From NCBI GenBank assembly GCA_028565635.1, contig JAOXYB010035240.1, positions 1 through 13,940 on the forward strand: a stretch of DNA of 13,940 nucleotides, written 5' to 3'. Of the stretch, positions 1-12,300 are shown piece after piece. A model generated the notes under the pieces. The model saw only the letters and a list, made by a program, of their open reading frames with translations, was not told where the DNA came from and searched no databases. The DNA comes from Phoronis ovalis. Lineage: Eukaryota > Phoronida > Phoronidae. Within the stretch, counting starts at the first letter, position 1. Each line of letters opens with the position of its first letter. The position numbers and the translations under genes were made by a program.

Positions 1-154
1 GGAATAAATTAACTTCATACATAAACAAGTTTGTAATTACAAAACAGTTTTATGTTTCTTCAATCAAAACACTGTTTAAATTAACTGTTAACAATTAAAA
101 AAAAATCTTTGTTTAGCACATATTGCTTTATCCCTTATTATCACTGATATTTAC

Positions 155-327
155 CTGATATGTTCCTGATGGACAAGGTGAAGGATCAAAAGAACCGCTC
201 AGACAGTAATAGCCCAATGGACAGGTGTAATTTCCGGGTGTGGCTGTTGCTTGTCCTTCTGGGCAGTAGTACCCTTGGGAGCAAGGAGCTCTGGGATCAG
301 ATAAGCCTTCCTGGTCACAATACCAGC
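155..327 (-). CDS. Exon 27: last exon in window, SR3, phase-0 donor at YQ|
   Basis: Acceptor is gttctccag followed by GCTGG; donor is gtaaat. Phase 1 start, phase 0 end, residues 1607-1663. Contains GWYCDQEG, CSQGYYCPEG, YTCPLGYYC, CPSGTYQ. The donor falls directly after the codons for YQ, as in exon 10, so the next exon (beyond position 1) probably opens with D or a similar residue. Extension upstream of the acceptor is blocked by an in-frame TGA. One sequon (NYT). Confidence 0.91.
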
Positions 328-3300
328 CTGGAGAACATTTGAAATAACATCATGACATATAGTGTGGATATGAAGCACTTTGTAACCATGTCATGTTATT
401 CATGAATGCTGCACTTTATAGAGCAGCAATCAGCAATGTAAGTGAGCAGAAAGAGCTATCTATTGACAAGTGTTAAAACCTTTGATACAATGCTTTATAT
501 ATAATGCACATCAGTATACATAGTGATCAAGTTTTAACATCGTGTAGAACAGACAAACATTTTATTTCCTTAACTTGTCCATTTCTCCTATATACATTCT
601 ATTGACAATTGTCCTCTTTTACATTTAAATTAAACTAAACTGCACAAACAATCTTAATACAGTTGTAACAAGATGTAATTTTAACAAGTGAATAAAAAAT
701 TAATCCATACCTTCAGTGCAAATAATGCAGTCAGATGGAGCACTATTTCTGGTTGTGTTAAGGTAATATCTAGTTGGACATCCAATGGGAGCAGAGGTAC
801 CTTGTTTGCAGTAATGACCAGTAGGACATTCATTACCAGTGACACCATCAGTAGGACTGTGTTCCAATGCTCCTAAGGCACAGTAGAACCCTGAAATGTA
901 AAAAGTTAATTTCTGTAAAACATCATACGAGGAATCAATAATATGACTAAAAGTTTTGGAGTGTACATTGATTCATCAAGAGATGAACTGATTTTGACTG
1001 GTTAAAATATACCAATACTTGCAAATCTAGAAACAGTTTTATACCTTGATTACATTCTGCAGTAGGTGCAGCCAATCTTGGAGATGCACAGTACCAGCCA
1101 GGTGTACAATTCCTAGGTGCCTCACTTCCTCCAGGGCAATATTCTCCAGGTACACAGGAACCACCCTCAGCAGCATTAGAGGGCATAGGCTGGGTGGCAC
1201 CACCACTACAGTACCAGCCCTCACTGTAAAATAAATAAATTATGATACAATGTTATGAAACATTCATGTGAAGGCATATGCATGTGTGCCTGTGAAAAGT
1301 TTCATTGCCACTGACAAAGCCTGGGGGGTAATGCAGTCAGAATCCAAGTAGAATCAAATGTGCTTTCATTTAAGAATTTGTACACAAGACGTGTACATTT
1401 TTATCTGTTTTTTTTCAACAAATTATCCATTTAGTATTTCTTTTAAAATTATATATGCTAGCTACATTGTATAACAAACTACAAAATTTCTTTCACATTC
1501 CTTAAATTAAACAAAACATACACACAACAAACCTTGTGGGAGTTTTTATACAAGAAACTGTTTATTGGTGAGCATACCTGCAATTAGTTGTGGGGTCAGA
1601 CAATCCAGCACCTTGACAGTACATTCCAGGAGTACAAGGTACGCATGCAGATTCATTGGTTTGTTGTGGTAGAATATTAAATGTACCAGAGGAACATGGC
1701 TGTTGATTGGAATACTCTGTTTCTGCAGGACAGAAATGTCCCGATGGACATGGTTTGTCAGAGTAACCTGTGGAGTTGGCTGGACAGTAATAACCTGATA
1801 AAAGAAAGAAATCAACAATTTAGGCTGGGGCATTTATGTAAGAATGTTTAGCTTACTGACACTTTTCTTAAAGGATTGTGCATGAACAAAACAATTGAAT
1901 TGCAGGGTCTTGACTTAAATTCCACCTCCGTTCAGTTGGTCAGTTAGCTTGGTGGTACAAGCAGTATACTGCTAACTAGATAGTCTCGGATCAAGAGTCA
2001 ATCCCAACTAATTATTTTTCATGGATTTTCTACAGGAATTTCTTCTCATTTTCACATCAACTTCTCTCTTCAAGAGGAAAATTTGACATTAAAATAAGCT
2101 GTTAAATAACTGTGTAATTCAACTTTAATTAATGTATTCACTGATTGAATAAAATTATCAATTACTTAATATTATTAGTATAAAAAATAGGATACTGAAC
2201 AATAAATCCTCACCTGACACACAGGGTTTGCAGAAGTATTGTCCTTCTTCATCCTGGTAAAATCCTGGCAGACAACCAGTTGGGAGAATACTACCAAGTG
2301 GACACATGTAGCCTTGTGGACAGATATCTCCAAATCCTGTACAAAAATCAAATTTAAGTCCATTACTAAAAATTGGCATCTTCCAGTGAACCGAATTTCA
2401 ATTTGTGTTGTGTTCCCATGGATAAATTAATTGAGACTGAATGCCATTAAAAATTTTGTAAGTGCATATTTAATTTAACTGACTTCTGCAGACATTTATA
2501 TTTAATAAACCACATTACATTTAAATGCCAACATATATAATATAAAGTAATTAACAGTAATGCGACTTCAACATACACATGAGACAAATAATGAGTAATA
2601 TATCACTCAGATTAAACACAGAAGTGTTAATACTACAAATAAATATATCACAATTATACCTGTATGACCACCAATCAGTGGACATGTGGCTGGGTAAGAG
2701 CTATTTGTCTCAGCATTGTCAGGGTTAGGTCTATCAATACCGGATTCACAATAATGCCCAGCTGCACACAAGCCTGTTACATTGGTGGCATGTTCCTCTG
2801 AGCAGTAGTAACCTGGCTCACAGTCTCTGCATTGCTGAACCTACACACAATTTATATAGGAAATATGTAATTACATATATTTTTCCAGTGTGCCAATGTG
2901 CCAAATTTGTTGTGAAAAACACATGAATCTATTCATACTTTCCTACAGTACAAACAGAACAGTTACTTCAAACTTAAAGTGTTTGTTATGCAAATGTTCT
3001 TGTAACATACTTAGTTGGATTTACTCATTAGCAATAAAAGCAGTACACAAAAAACTTGAACAAATCTCATTCAACAGATTATTAATTTAATGTTTTTCAT
3101 TATTTATTTATAGCTTGAAGATAAGCCATTGAATTGAGATACTAGGTAAACTGTCACAGATTACCTTGTAGAGGTTTTTCTGATTGCTATATGTTCCTTT
3201 AGGGCACGGACTCCAGTCCAATCCAGTACCATTAGGACAATAGTATCCCTCAGGGCAGTCATGATAACCAGACTGAGGATCACCAGCTGTAACATTCTCA

Positions 3301-6300
3301 GGCAAGCAATAGAATCTAGAATTATTATTAATAGTATTTTGTTAATTAATATGAAACATGGTGACATAGAAATGACTGGCAAAGGATTTTTACAGTTGCT
3401 ATCTCCAGCAGTAAAGCAACTAAATTTATAATAAACACAGCATATCAAAACCATATTGCTGATATTAGATGGAACTAAGTGTAGGGGATGATGTCACGCC
3501 TATTGTCTATATACTGAAGCCTTTTTTGGTCAGTTTTGCATAAATTTGTACTCAAGAATTTATATTAATTTTGATTTTCCACAGGAGTGGCTATTGCTTT
3601 TCCTTTGATCAACCAAGTTCATTACAGAAGCTATATTATCATTGTAAAACTATAGTCTGTTACTAATTTCTCATCCTGACTGCAGATTCTATTTTTTTAT
3701 AATACTAAATATGTGACTGTAATATAAAATAACTAAATGTTGTCTTACCCATCAGGACACATTTCACAATCCCATTGTCCAGTAATGTTAGTATAATATC
3801 CAGAAGAACAGGATTGGGGCTCCGGTGATTCGGTGGGACATACCAACCCTATAGGACAGATTTCTTGATTTCTCAAATATGATCCTAAAATAGCAAAAAT
3901 AGTAAAATATGATTGCTGCACAGATAGAAAACAAATGATTGATTATTGTGTGTAGCTTAGCATAATGAATGCTGAAATGAGTTTAAAAATTGTCATACCA
4001 TATGGCTTAGCAATGCTTAGATAACGTAACAAATTATTGTCCTTTACCACATTTTAATCTTTTGCAACTGACTATGACATCTAATATACATAATTATACA
4101 TATTGCCTAACTGACAAAAAGTCACTGCATTCATTAATGTTACAGTACACTGAATAGGACTGGTAGTTCATACCTGTTGGGCAGTAATAGCCTTGCTGGC
4201 ATTGTCCTTCTGACTCTGTCAGTCCAGTTTGTTCACAGTACCATCCCTGGAGACATTGAGTACACTCTGATGCAGCAGTTAGTTGAGTAGCATTGGAGTA
4301 TGTACCATTTGGACATCTCACTGGAGTATGTGTACCTGTATACAAAAAAGATTTAATTTACGGTACTACTTGCATCGAAATGCAACTTTTACTGGTCAAA
4401 ATCAAGAACACTTATTGCATACTAGTTTATAACCATGAAACATTTCATTACTGGCACCAAACAGGTCTTTGCACAGTGTACACATGCCTGTAGCTCGACA
4501 TGTAAAAATTAATTACATGTCTAAATTCTACTGTACAGAGTGTACAGTTCAACAGATAAGGATATATTAACACATCGATATTTAAATTAAATTATATGAT
4601 AGTTTGCCTACTAAATAAAACACAGAGTTAATAACAGATTTACCTAATTCACAGTATTTTCCAGCAGGACAAATGATTTCCTGGGCACGTGTTGAGCCAG
4701 CAGGGCAATAGAAACCTGGGTCACATTTACCAGTTGGCTCTATTTGGTTCAAGTCATCACAGTACCATCCTGGAGGAGTAGTGTTTTGAGATGATTCATT
4801 GGTATATAAATAAATTTGTCAGACACTAACTACGGTCTTTCTAAAAACATCTTTCATTATAAACATTTACATTTTTGTTACATTTGCTTAAAGACAGTTT
4901 AGGCAATGAAGTTATTTCTTACTAGAAAATATGCAGAAACCAGTTTGACTGTAGACTTACTGAAAAATAACTTTACGTTTCCAAGTAATGTAAGAAAGAT
5001 TATATAATCTCTATCTATTATAATAATAGGTTTAACAAGAGCAACTGACTCACCCCTTGTACAAGATTTGCACTGAGTGACATTCTGCAGTGCAGTGTTA
5101 TTTGAGAAAGTTCCAACAGGACATTTGATAGGTTCAGCAGTCTGTTCTGGACAGTAGTGTCCAACAGGACAAATGTTAGCATTTGAGTCTTGAGTGGGTG
5201 TTGCAGTTTTAGCTCCACTGCCGCAGAAGTATCCAGCACTACACAGTTCTACAGGGTATATAGTTGCTCCAACACAGTAGTAGCCACCTACAGTGAAAAA
5301 AACAGAAAATCACCCTATCAGGATAATTTTTTGGGAGGTTTATATAGCAAATCAACATATTTTTCACATGTTTCCTGTCTTATAGATAAACCATTTCCTG
5401 ATGTAGCTTGGAAGGCCATATCTGTTCCCCATTCACCTACAAGCTGTTTTTTTGCCAGCCAGCTGAATATATGGCAAAACTACCAGCTGAAATAGTTTCA
5501 GCTGCCAGCTGAAATTTGTGAAAAAAGATGCTTTTCATGCTTAAATAAATCATTACTTAGATCTGCCACCCCCTTGCTAGGTGGAACACATATTTAAGGT
5601 TTGCCAGCCAGCCAGACTGGTCTGGGAACAGATATGGAGAACAGCGGGTTGTTAAGTGACAATGTTAAATTAATTATACATTAATTATTATGTCAACAAT
5701 TTGCGAGATAATTAAACATTCGGTATTTTGGAACAGGAGCATCAGAAGTACTAAATATCATCAACAAGGAGAAAGGAAATAATGCCTTATTTAGTTGTTG
5801 ACAAAAGCGTACAGTAAGAAGGTATCTTTCGTTAACGTTAATTTAGTCATTTTCACTTTTAGAATTTATTATTATTGTCATTTTTTTACTATATATTTCT
5901 GACAAAGTTAAGATGCACCACAAGGAAATATCATATGAAACCTGTACTTCATATTCAATACATCTTCTCTTCGACAAAATCAGTAAACAGTAGATTATTT
6001 ACTTACCTAGACATTGTCTGCATTCACTTTCCCATCTTAATCCAGTATCGTTATTGAAAGTACCAAGAGGACATCGTGACTCTGTAGCTGACTGAGTGCC
6101 ATTAGGACAATAATGACCTTAAACAGAGAATTAAACATACATTTAATATTTAGGTACAGATGCTTTACACTGATATCATATAACTACATGAGGTATAAAA
6201 GTATGCATACTGAAGTTTTTGCTTGAACAAACATACCATCCAGGTGTCAATAAGATATTATTAGCTGGTATTTTAAAAGAACTGTTTTTAGTAAAAGAGT

Positions 6301-9300
6301 AAATTTTCTGTAAAGACCTACATGTACCTCAGGTCTACAAATTTGAATTTTCCTAATATACAATCTTGCAAAACTTAAGAGGTTAGTAGCATCAAATGAT
6401 ACCTTGTGGGCAAGCATATTGTGTATAATTAACAGTAGGTCCTAGTGAAGCATCACAGTAATATCCAGCTGGGCATTCAATACATTCACTCTGTCCGCCC
6501 TGGTCTTGATAAGTTCCAGATCCACACTGACTATATGATGCTGAGCCCTGTACACAATAGTGGCCCTCTGGACATTCAAATCCACTAGGGTTGAACATTG
6601 TCTGACCAGCAGGACAGTAATAACCTGTCAAATAATGCAGTACAAATAAAAGATACTGTATGTCTGGAAAATCTGAAATTCCTACCGTTTATAACTAGGC
6701 AAAATGAGAAAACATATAAGCCTCATTATTCATGAAGAGATCACAAGTGAAACATGGCCACATAAATTGCTAGTCATTTGAAGTTACAACTTACGACATT
6801 GGCTGATACTATGCTAAAAGACAAGTATTTACTGTTAGTTTTCTATATGACATGACACAGACTGAGGAGGTTGTATTCTGTTTTTGAACTTGGTACTTTA
6901 CCATGCTTTATACACTAGTAGTTGCTTATACTCTTCTTAGCCCCTAATATTTAGGAGATTTAACTTAAGCATCCAAGCAGAAATAATATTTTTTTCTATT
7001 TTATTAATTAAACTACTATTATATACCTGGATCACAAAGTCCATCAGGTGCAGACAACCCACTGCTGTTACAGTACATTCCAGCTGTGCATTCTATGCAC
7101 CATGTGACATTTGTAGCAGCAGGACTAGGTTGGAAATATCCAGGCTCGCATGCTGTTTCGTAGCTACTGCCTGCTATACAATAATAACCAGATCTACATT
7201 GGTCACCTGGAAACAGAAAAAATACCATTTGTCGTCTTCAATAGCAAACTTAGTATGACTTGGATTGTAATAACAAACCAAAGCATTCTTGAATCAATCA
7301 GGATCACAGCTGAGAACAGCACCATGCACGGCTAAGAAATGTATAACACAGGTTGATTAAAATTACTTTGTGTACATTTTTATAACTTGTCATAAGCTTC
7401 AGGGGGGGGGGGTGCAAACTGCTGTGACATATTATATTTATATGCAATTTATGTACTAAAAATTATAATCATCCTCTGTTGCTTGTACATAGGGTTGCAG
7501 ATAGCTCTCTTTCAAATAGTTTTGTTTGAGCAATAAAACCTATATTCCAGGCTAAGCGTTGATATAATTTTTATATTTTTTTTTGTCTGAATTTTGAATA
7601 CACGAAGCATAATTATGTACCTCCTGTGCCTGTTGGAGTAGGAGTAGAAGAGTTTCCTGAACAGTAATATCCAGCAGCACACACATTCCTTGGTGCTTCC
7701 ATCTCGTCCATATCACAATAATAACCAGGATCACAGCCAATTGGAGCACTGCTACCACGTGGACAATATTCACCTGTATAGTATACAAAGTGATTAAATC
7801 AATAACCGTTTAAATAAACATTTCCATACTAACTAATAATGAATTATACTTCCTACAATTAGAGCTTATCTTTGCAAACATAATACTTAATCCAATACTG
7901 TCAAATACAAAGTGTTTGCAGTATAGCAAGATCTATGTCCAATTTATTTTATGAATTCTTGAATATTATAGACACTCTTGACTCACAAAAAGCTCTTCAG
8001 TCTGCAATCATGTACGATGAAACTATAGCCTTATCAAATTTAAAGATATATGTATCAAATCATATATGAGTCTGGAAACCTAGTTTACTGTTGCAAGATA
8101 CTGCTCCTTAAGCCACTATGGACAACATTTCTCAATGAAACTTTGCATAATGTGGTATCATTATCTGTGTAATCTCAGCAAAAGCACTAAGAATGCAACA
8201 AACCTGCAATGCAACTTCCACCTTCAGGGAATGAAGGCTGAGCTAAATATGAACTGCGGGTACAGAACCAGCCCTGATCACATTCTGCAGTTGTCAAAGA
8301 GTTACCTTTATTCTCACAGTAGTAACTAGGTGTACAAGGAACACACGAAGACTCATTATGTTGACCTGAAACATACAGAGCAGATAATTTAATTAAATTT
8401 GCAGTCGTTCAATTCATAAATGTATTGGTTCATTATATTATACACAACATGAGAAACATGCTGTTCAAGCATCTTATCCATAATAAAGTTTTCTCAACTA
8501 ATGTTGCTGTTTTAAGTTAAAACATGTTTAATAAAACCACGTAAAATCAAATTTGCAAGATGCACTTTGTATCACTGTGACATTAAACTCCATACACCAT
8601 AATATAAAACTTTGTGATACACACATGTCTGAACCACATACAAGTACATGTATGCCTTATAACTTACAATCAACACAATATGTTGAGATACAAAATGGGA
8701 ATAAACTGTTCTTATAAAGAACAAATACATTTGTTCACAGCCTATCAACTTTTACAATTGTCCAAACATGTATTTCACTGAATGCCATACCTGTCAAGTT
8801 ATTGAAAGTTCCCTGAGCACATGGATATTGTATGTCATACTCAGTATTCAGTGGGCAGTAATAGCCAGAAGGGCAGATCTTGTCTGAATATGTTGTTGAA
8901 TTTGCTGGACAGTAGTGTCCTGCTGGACAATCTTTGCAAGCCGGTTGGTTAAGCAAATCCTACAATATATGTGACCAGATTACAAACACAGTATTTTGTA
9001 AATAATTGGGATTTATGTTTCCTACAAAACATGACTGCATAACTAGTGCAAAACATCAGGGCATCATACTTCTATAATTTTATATATTACTCATATTTCT
9101 ACTTCAACAATAAAAAAAATAACCGATTTAAACGATGTGACGTTGTTACAATTTTGCACATAATGTATAAGATAAATTAATGGAAAATGAGATCTCCTAC
9201 TATCTTATTTGGGTACTTAATCCAATTGAATATGGGTGTCAAATTTAAAATATACAACAAAAGGAAACATCCAAATATAAGATGTATGTCCTATTTAACA

Positions 9301-12300
9301 ATTATATCTACCTGATACTGGCCATCCGGACAGCCATCTGGTAACACATTAGCTCCTGTGCAGTTGTATCCCATGGGGCAAATGCCACCTTCTCCAGTGT
9401 GATTTCCCGTAGGGGTAGGCGTGTCGACACCTAGTGTGCAGTAATATCCAGGACTACAATCGCCAGCTGGGGCAGTCAGATTAGTGACATCACAATACTG
9501 GCCTCCTGTACATTGTTGACATTGGCTGACATCTTGGAGACCAAGTTCATTACTAAAAGTGCCAGCTGGGCAAGCAGTCCAGTTCAATCCTGTGCCAGCC
9601 CAGCAGAAGAAACCTCTTGGACATAAACGGAAACCAGATGATGAATTACCTGCAAAGGAAGAAAAACATGAATGTTTCGAATATAATTGAAAACCTCCAT
9701 GTGAATAATGTTCACTCATCTCTTTGCAAATGTTTTCATACTTCACTTGTATCCATCATATATTTTAAATTACATATTAAATGATTGAACAAGTCCTGGT
9801 GATTCACCTTCGATAACCTCCTCAGGTACACAGTAATACCCTTCTGGACAAACTTCACATGCTCCAGCTTGAGTAAAGTTGGTATAAGATCCGGCAGGGC
9901 AGGGTACTGGTAGAGCACTTCCTGTTGGACAGTGTAAACCAATTGGACAAGGTGTTTCAATTGGGTTAGGAACGTCATTTCCACCAGGGCAATAGAAACC
10001 AGGATCACAGTCAGCAACAGGTGCAGATAACCCGGTATCATTACAGTATTTTCCTTCATCACAGTTTACACACTGTGTAACATTTATATTGCCTTCACTA
10101 TTACTGTAAGTAGATCTTGGACACAGCGTTGGCAGGCCAGATCCCTCCATGCAGTAATGACCCACTGGACAGATAATCGTTCTTGAATGGTTTGAACTTA
10201 ATGGGCAGTAAAATCTGCAAGATAAATATTATTTTAGTAAATACAGTTACGTAGTATATTTTATAGCTGAATTACAACTTTGCTATTATCACATGCTACT
10301 ATTATCATCTTTGCCATCCATTACATGCTCAAGTGTTTGTGCCTATCTACTTGATGGTGTTCTAGAGGACTAAGAATAATAACAAAGCAATGTTCAATGT
10401 CTTTCAGCTACTTACCCAGCTTCACAAAGTCCACTTGTACCAGTCATGGCTACTTCAGCACAATAATGTCCGGCAGGGCATGCTACACAGTCTGATTCAG
10501 CCTCGAGTCCAGTTCCATTGTTGTACGTCCCATCAGGACAAGGAGTAGGGTCAGCAGTGCCTATAGTGCAGTAATGTCCTGGGGGACAAATGTTAGCATC
10601 ATCACCTAAGAATAAAATAAAATAATTTTATTAACGAATATTGATGTTTTTGATCCTTTATTGAAAGACGAGTCATCATAAATGTTATTTCAAATATTTT
10701 ATAGCGAGTCCACAAAAAAGTATCACGTTTCTCAGAGAAAAGATAAAATACAACACAGTCCAACTTTTGTAATGCAAACACATGCTCAGTATTTCAAGTA
10801 CCTTTTGTGAATTACATGCAGCTAAATAAAATATATTATTTGTCTTTCAAAGTACATTTTTCTTCTAGCACGATTTTTAAACTATAAGAAAGATTTTTGG
10901 CACAAGCTTGGTACAGGCCTACAAATAAACTAATGACTATGCTACCTTGATCAGGTGCAGAAATGTTTGCACTTTGCTTGCAGAAGTATCCAGCAGAACA
11001 CAGGTCAACAGGTGTTATCATACCAGGCATTGGACAAAAATAACCTCCCAAACAGGCAGTGCAATCTGATTCTTGTCTTAATCCTGAAAACATGAACCAC
11101 AAGTAAGCTAACAAATCAAACAGTAAATATGCACAATGCACAATGATTTTACTTTTATTAGTTGCGATGAAAACTTGCTTTGTTTACAATTCTTTTGACA
11201 GTAACTAAAATAGCTGCATTAAAATGTATCTACCTGTTATGTTATTAAATGTACCAATTGGACATAAGAACTCATTATCATATCTGGTTCCTTCAGGACA
11301 GTGCGATCCCATGGGACACACTGTAGTAGAGTTGTCTAAAACAACGATGTCCATGGTGTTGTCACAGAAGTAACCAGACGGGCAGGTCTTGCATGTGTAC
11401 TGAGTCTCCTGGTCTTGATATGTTCCATTTTCACAACGAACAGGAGCATCTGTACCTGCTGGACAGTAATGCCCAACTGGACATCTGAAAGAGCCAACAA
11501 GTTAAGAAAAACATGCATAACTTTGTATAAATTTAGTTAAATTAAAAACAAATTTTTTTAACGGCATAATGATTAGGTATTTTTAACATCTGACACTGGC
11601 AAAAACTTGTCTTTAATGACAGCAACAAGATAACATACCTGTAGTTATATGGATCTGATACATTTTGGCCAGATGGACAGTAATAGCCATTACTGCAGTT
11701 ACCAATGGGCAATTCACGTCCAGTACCTGGGCAGTATTGGCCAGTTAAACAAGGCAGACAATCTGACTGTTCATCATTACCTTCTGAGTTCAAGAAATAA
11801 CCTACAAAGAAAAAGTTAATATATATTTAGGTTTTGTAGAAGCATTGAGTATTTTGGCATAGATTGCAACAATTCCAATTAGCTTATCATTAAACAGGCA
11901 TTGGTATCAATTTTACACTTTGTAACAGACTAATAACAAACCAGTGCACTGATTCCTACAGAATAATAGTATTATATTATTTATATACCACATGCACAGT
12001 GGACTAGGAATAATGACACAATTGACATAGCTGCTTAAATTTATGATTTTTTCTTTTTTTACACTGGCTTGGTTATTTTTGCTTGAAAGGGAAATCATTG
12101 TGAATGGGAAAATTAATTATACCACTTATAAGCTCTGCATTTTGGATCCAAAAACCATATTCAATTTCTGGATATTCAAAATCCAGTGTGAGTTTTTTTC
12201 CTACTTTTTGCATTGTTATTACAAGAGCATGTGCTTTTAACAAAAAAAAATAATGGTGTACTATTTACCTGTTTCACAAGGTGTGGGAGCAGAGACCATT

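Noticed and set aside
328-360. Upstream extension of exon 27 reading KCSPGW through the acceptor
   Set aside because: It resembles the repeat motif C-S-P-G-W, but an in-frame TGA lies shortly upstream, with no AG acceptor between that TGA and the ccag site. The resemblance comes from the pyrimidine-CAG acceptor itself.
947-1186. Uninterrupted open frame running past exon 25 into the intron
   Set aside because: After AECNQ the frame continues into non-cysteine, low-complexity residues. The gtataa donor at 1044 joins in frame to CxxG|FYC of exon 26, so the extension is intron.
5190-5495. 101-codon plus-strand open frame
   Set aside because: It overlaps exon 17 antisense, then runs through intron and the MITE-like element. 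It has no domain, no splice logic and no codon pattern of its own.
5691-5803. 9-bp inverted pair TGTCAACAA/TTGTTGACA as a second transposon
   Set aside because: Short arms, no target duplication and no distinctive interior; expected by chance at this length in AT-rich DNA.
9736-10062. 108-codon minus-strand open frame overlapping exon 9
   Set aside because: It is another reading frame of exon 9; the cysteine-repeat frame is clearly the coding one.
12043-12240. 65-codon plus-strand open frame in intron 4/5
   Set aside because: Composition is AT-driven (F, I, Y, K rich), with no motif and no support from neighbours.
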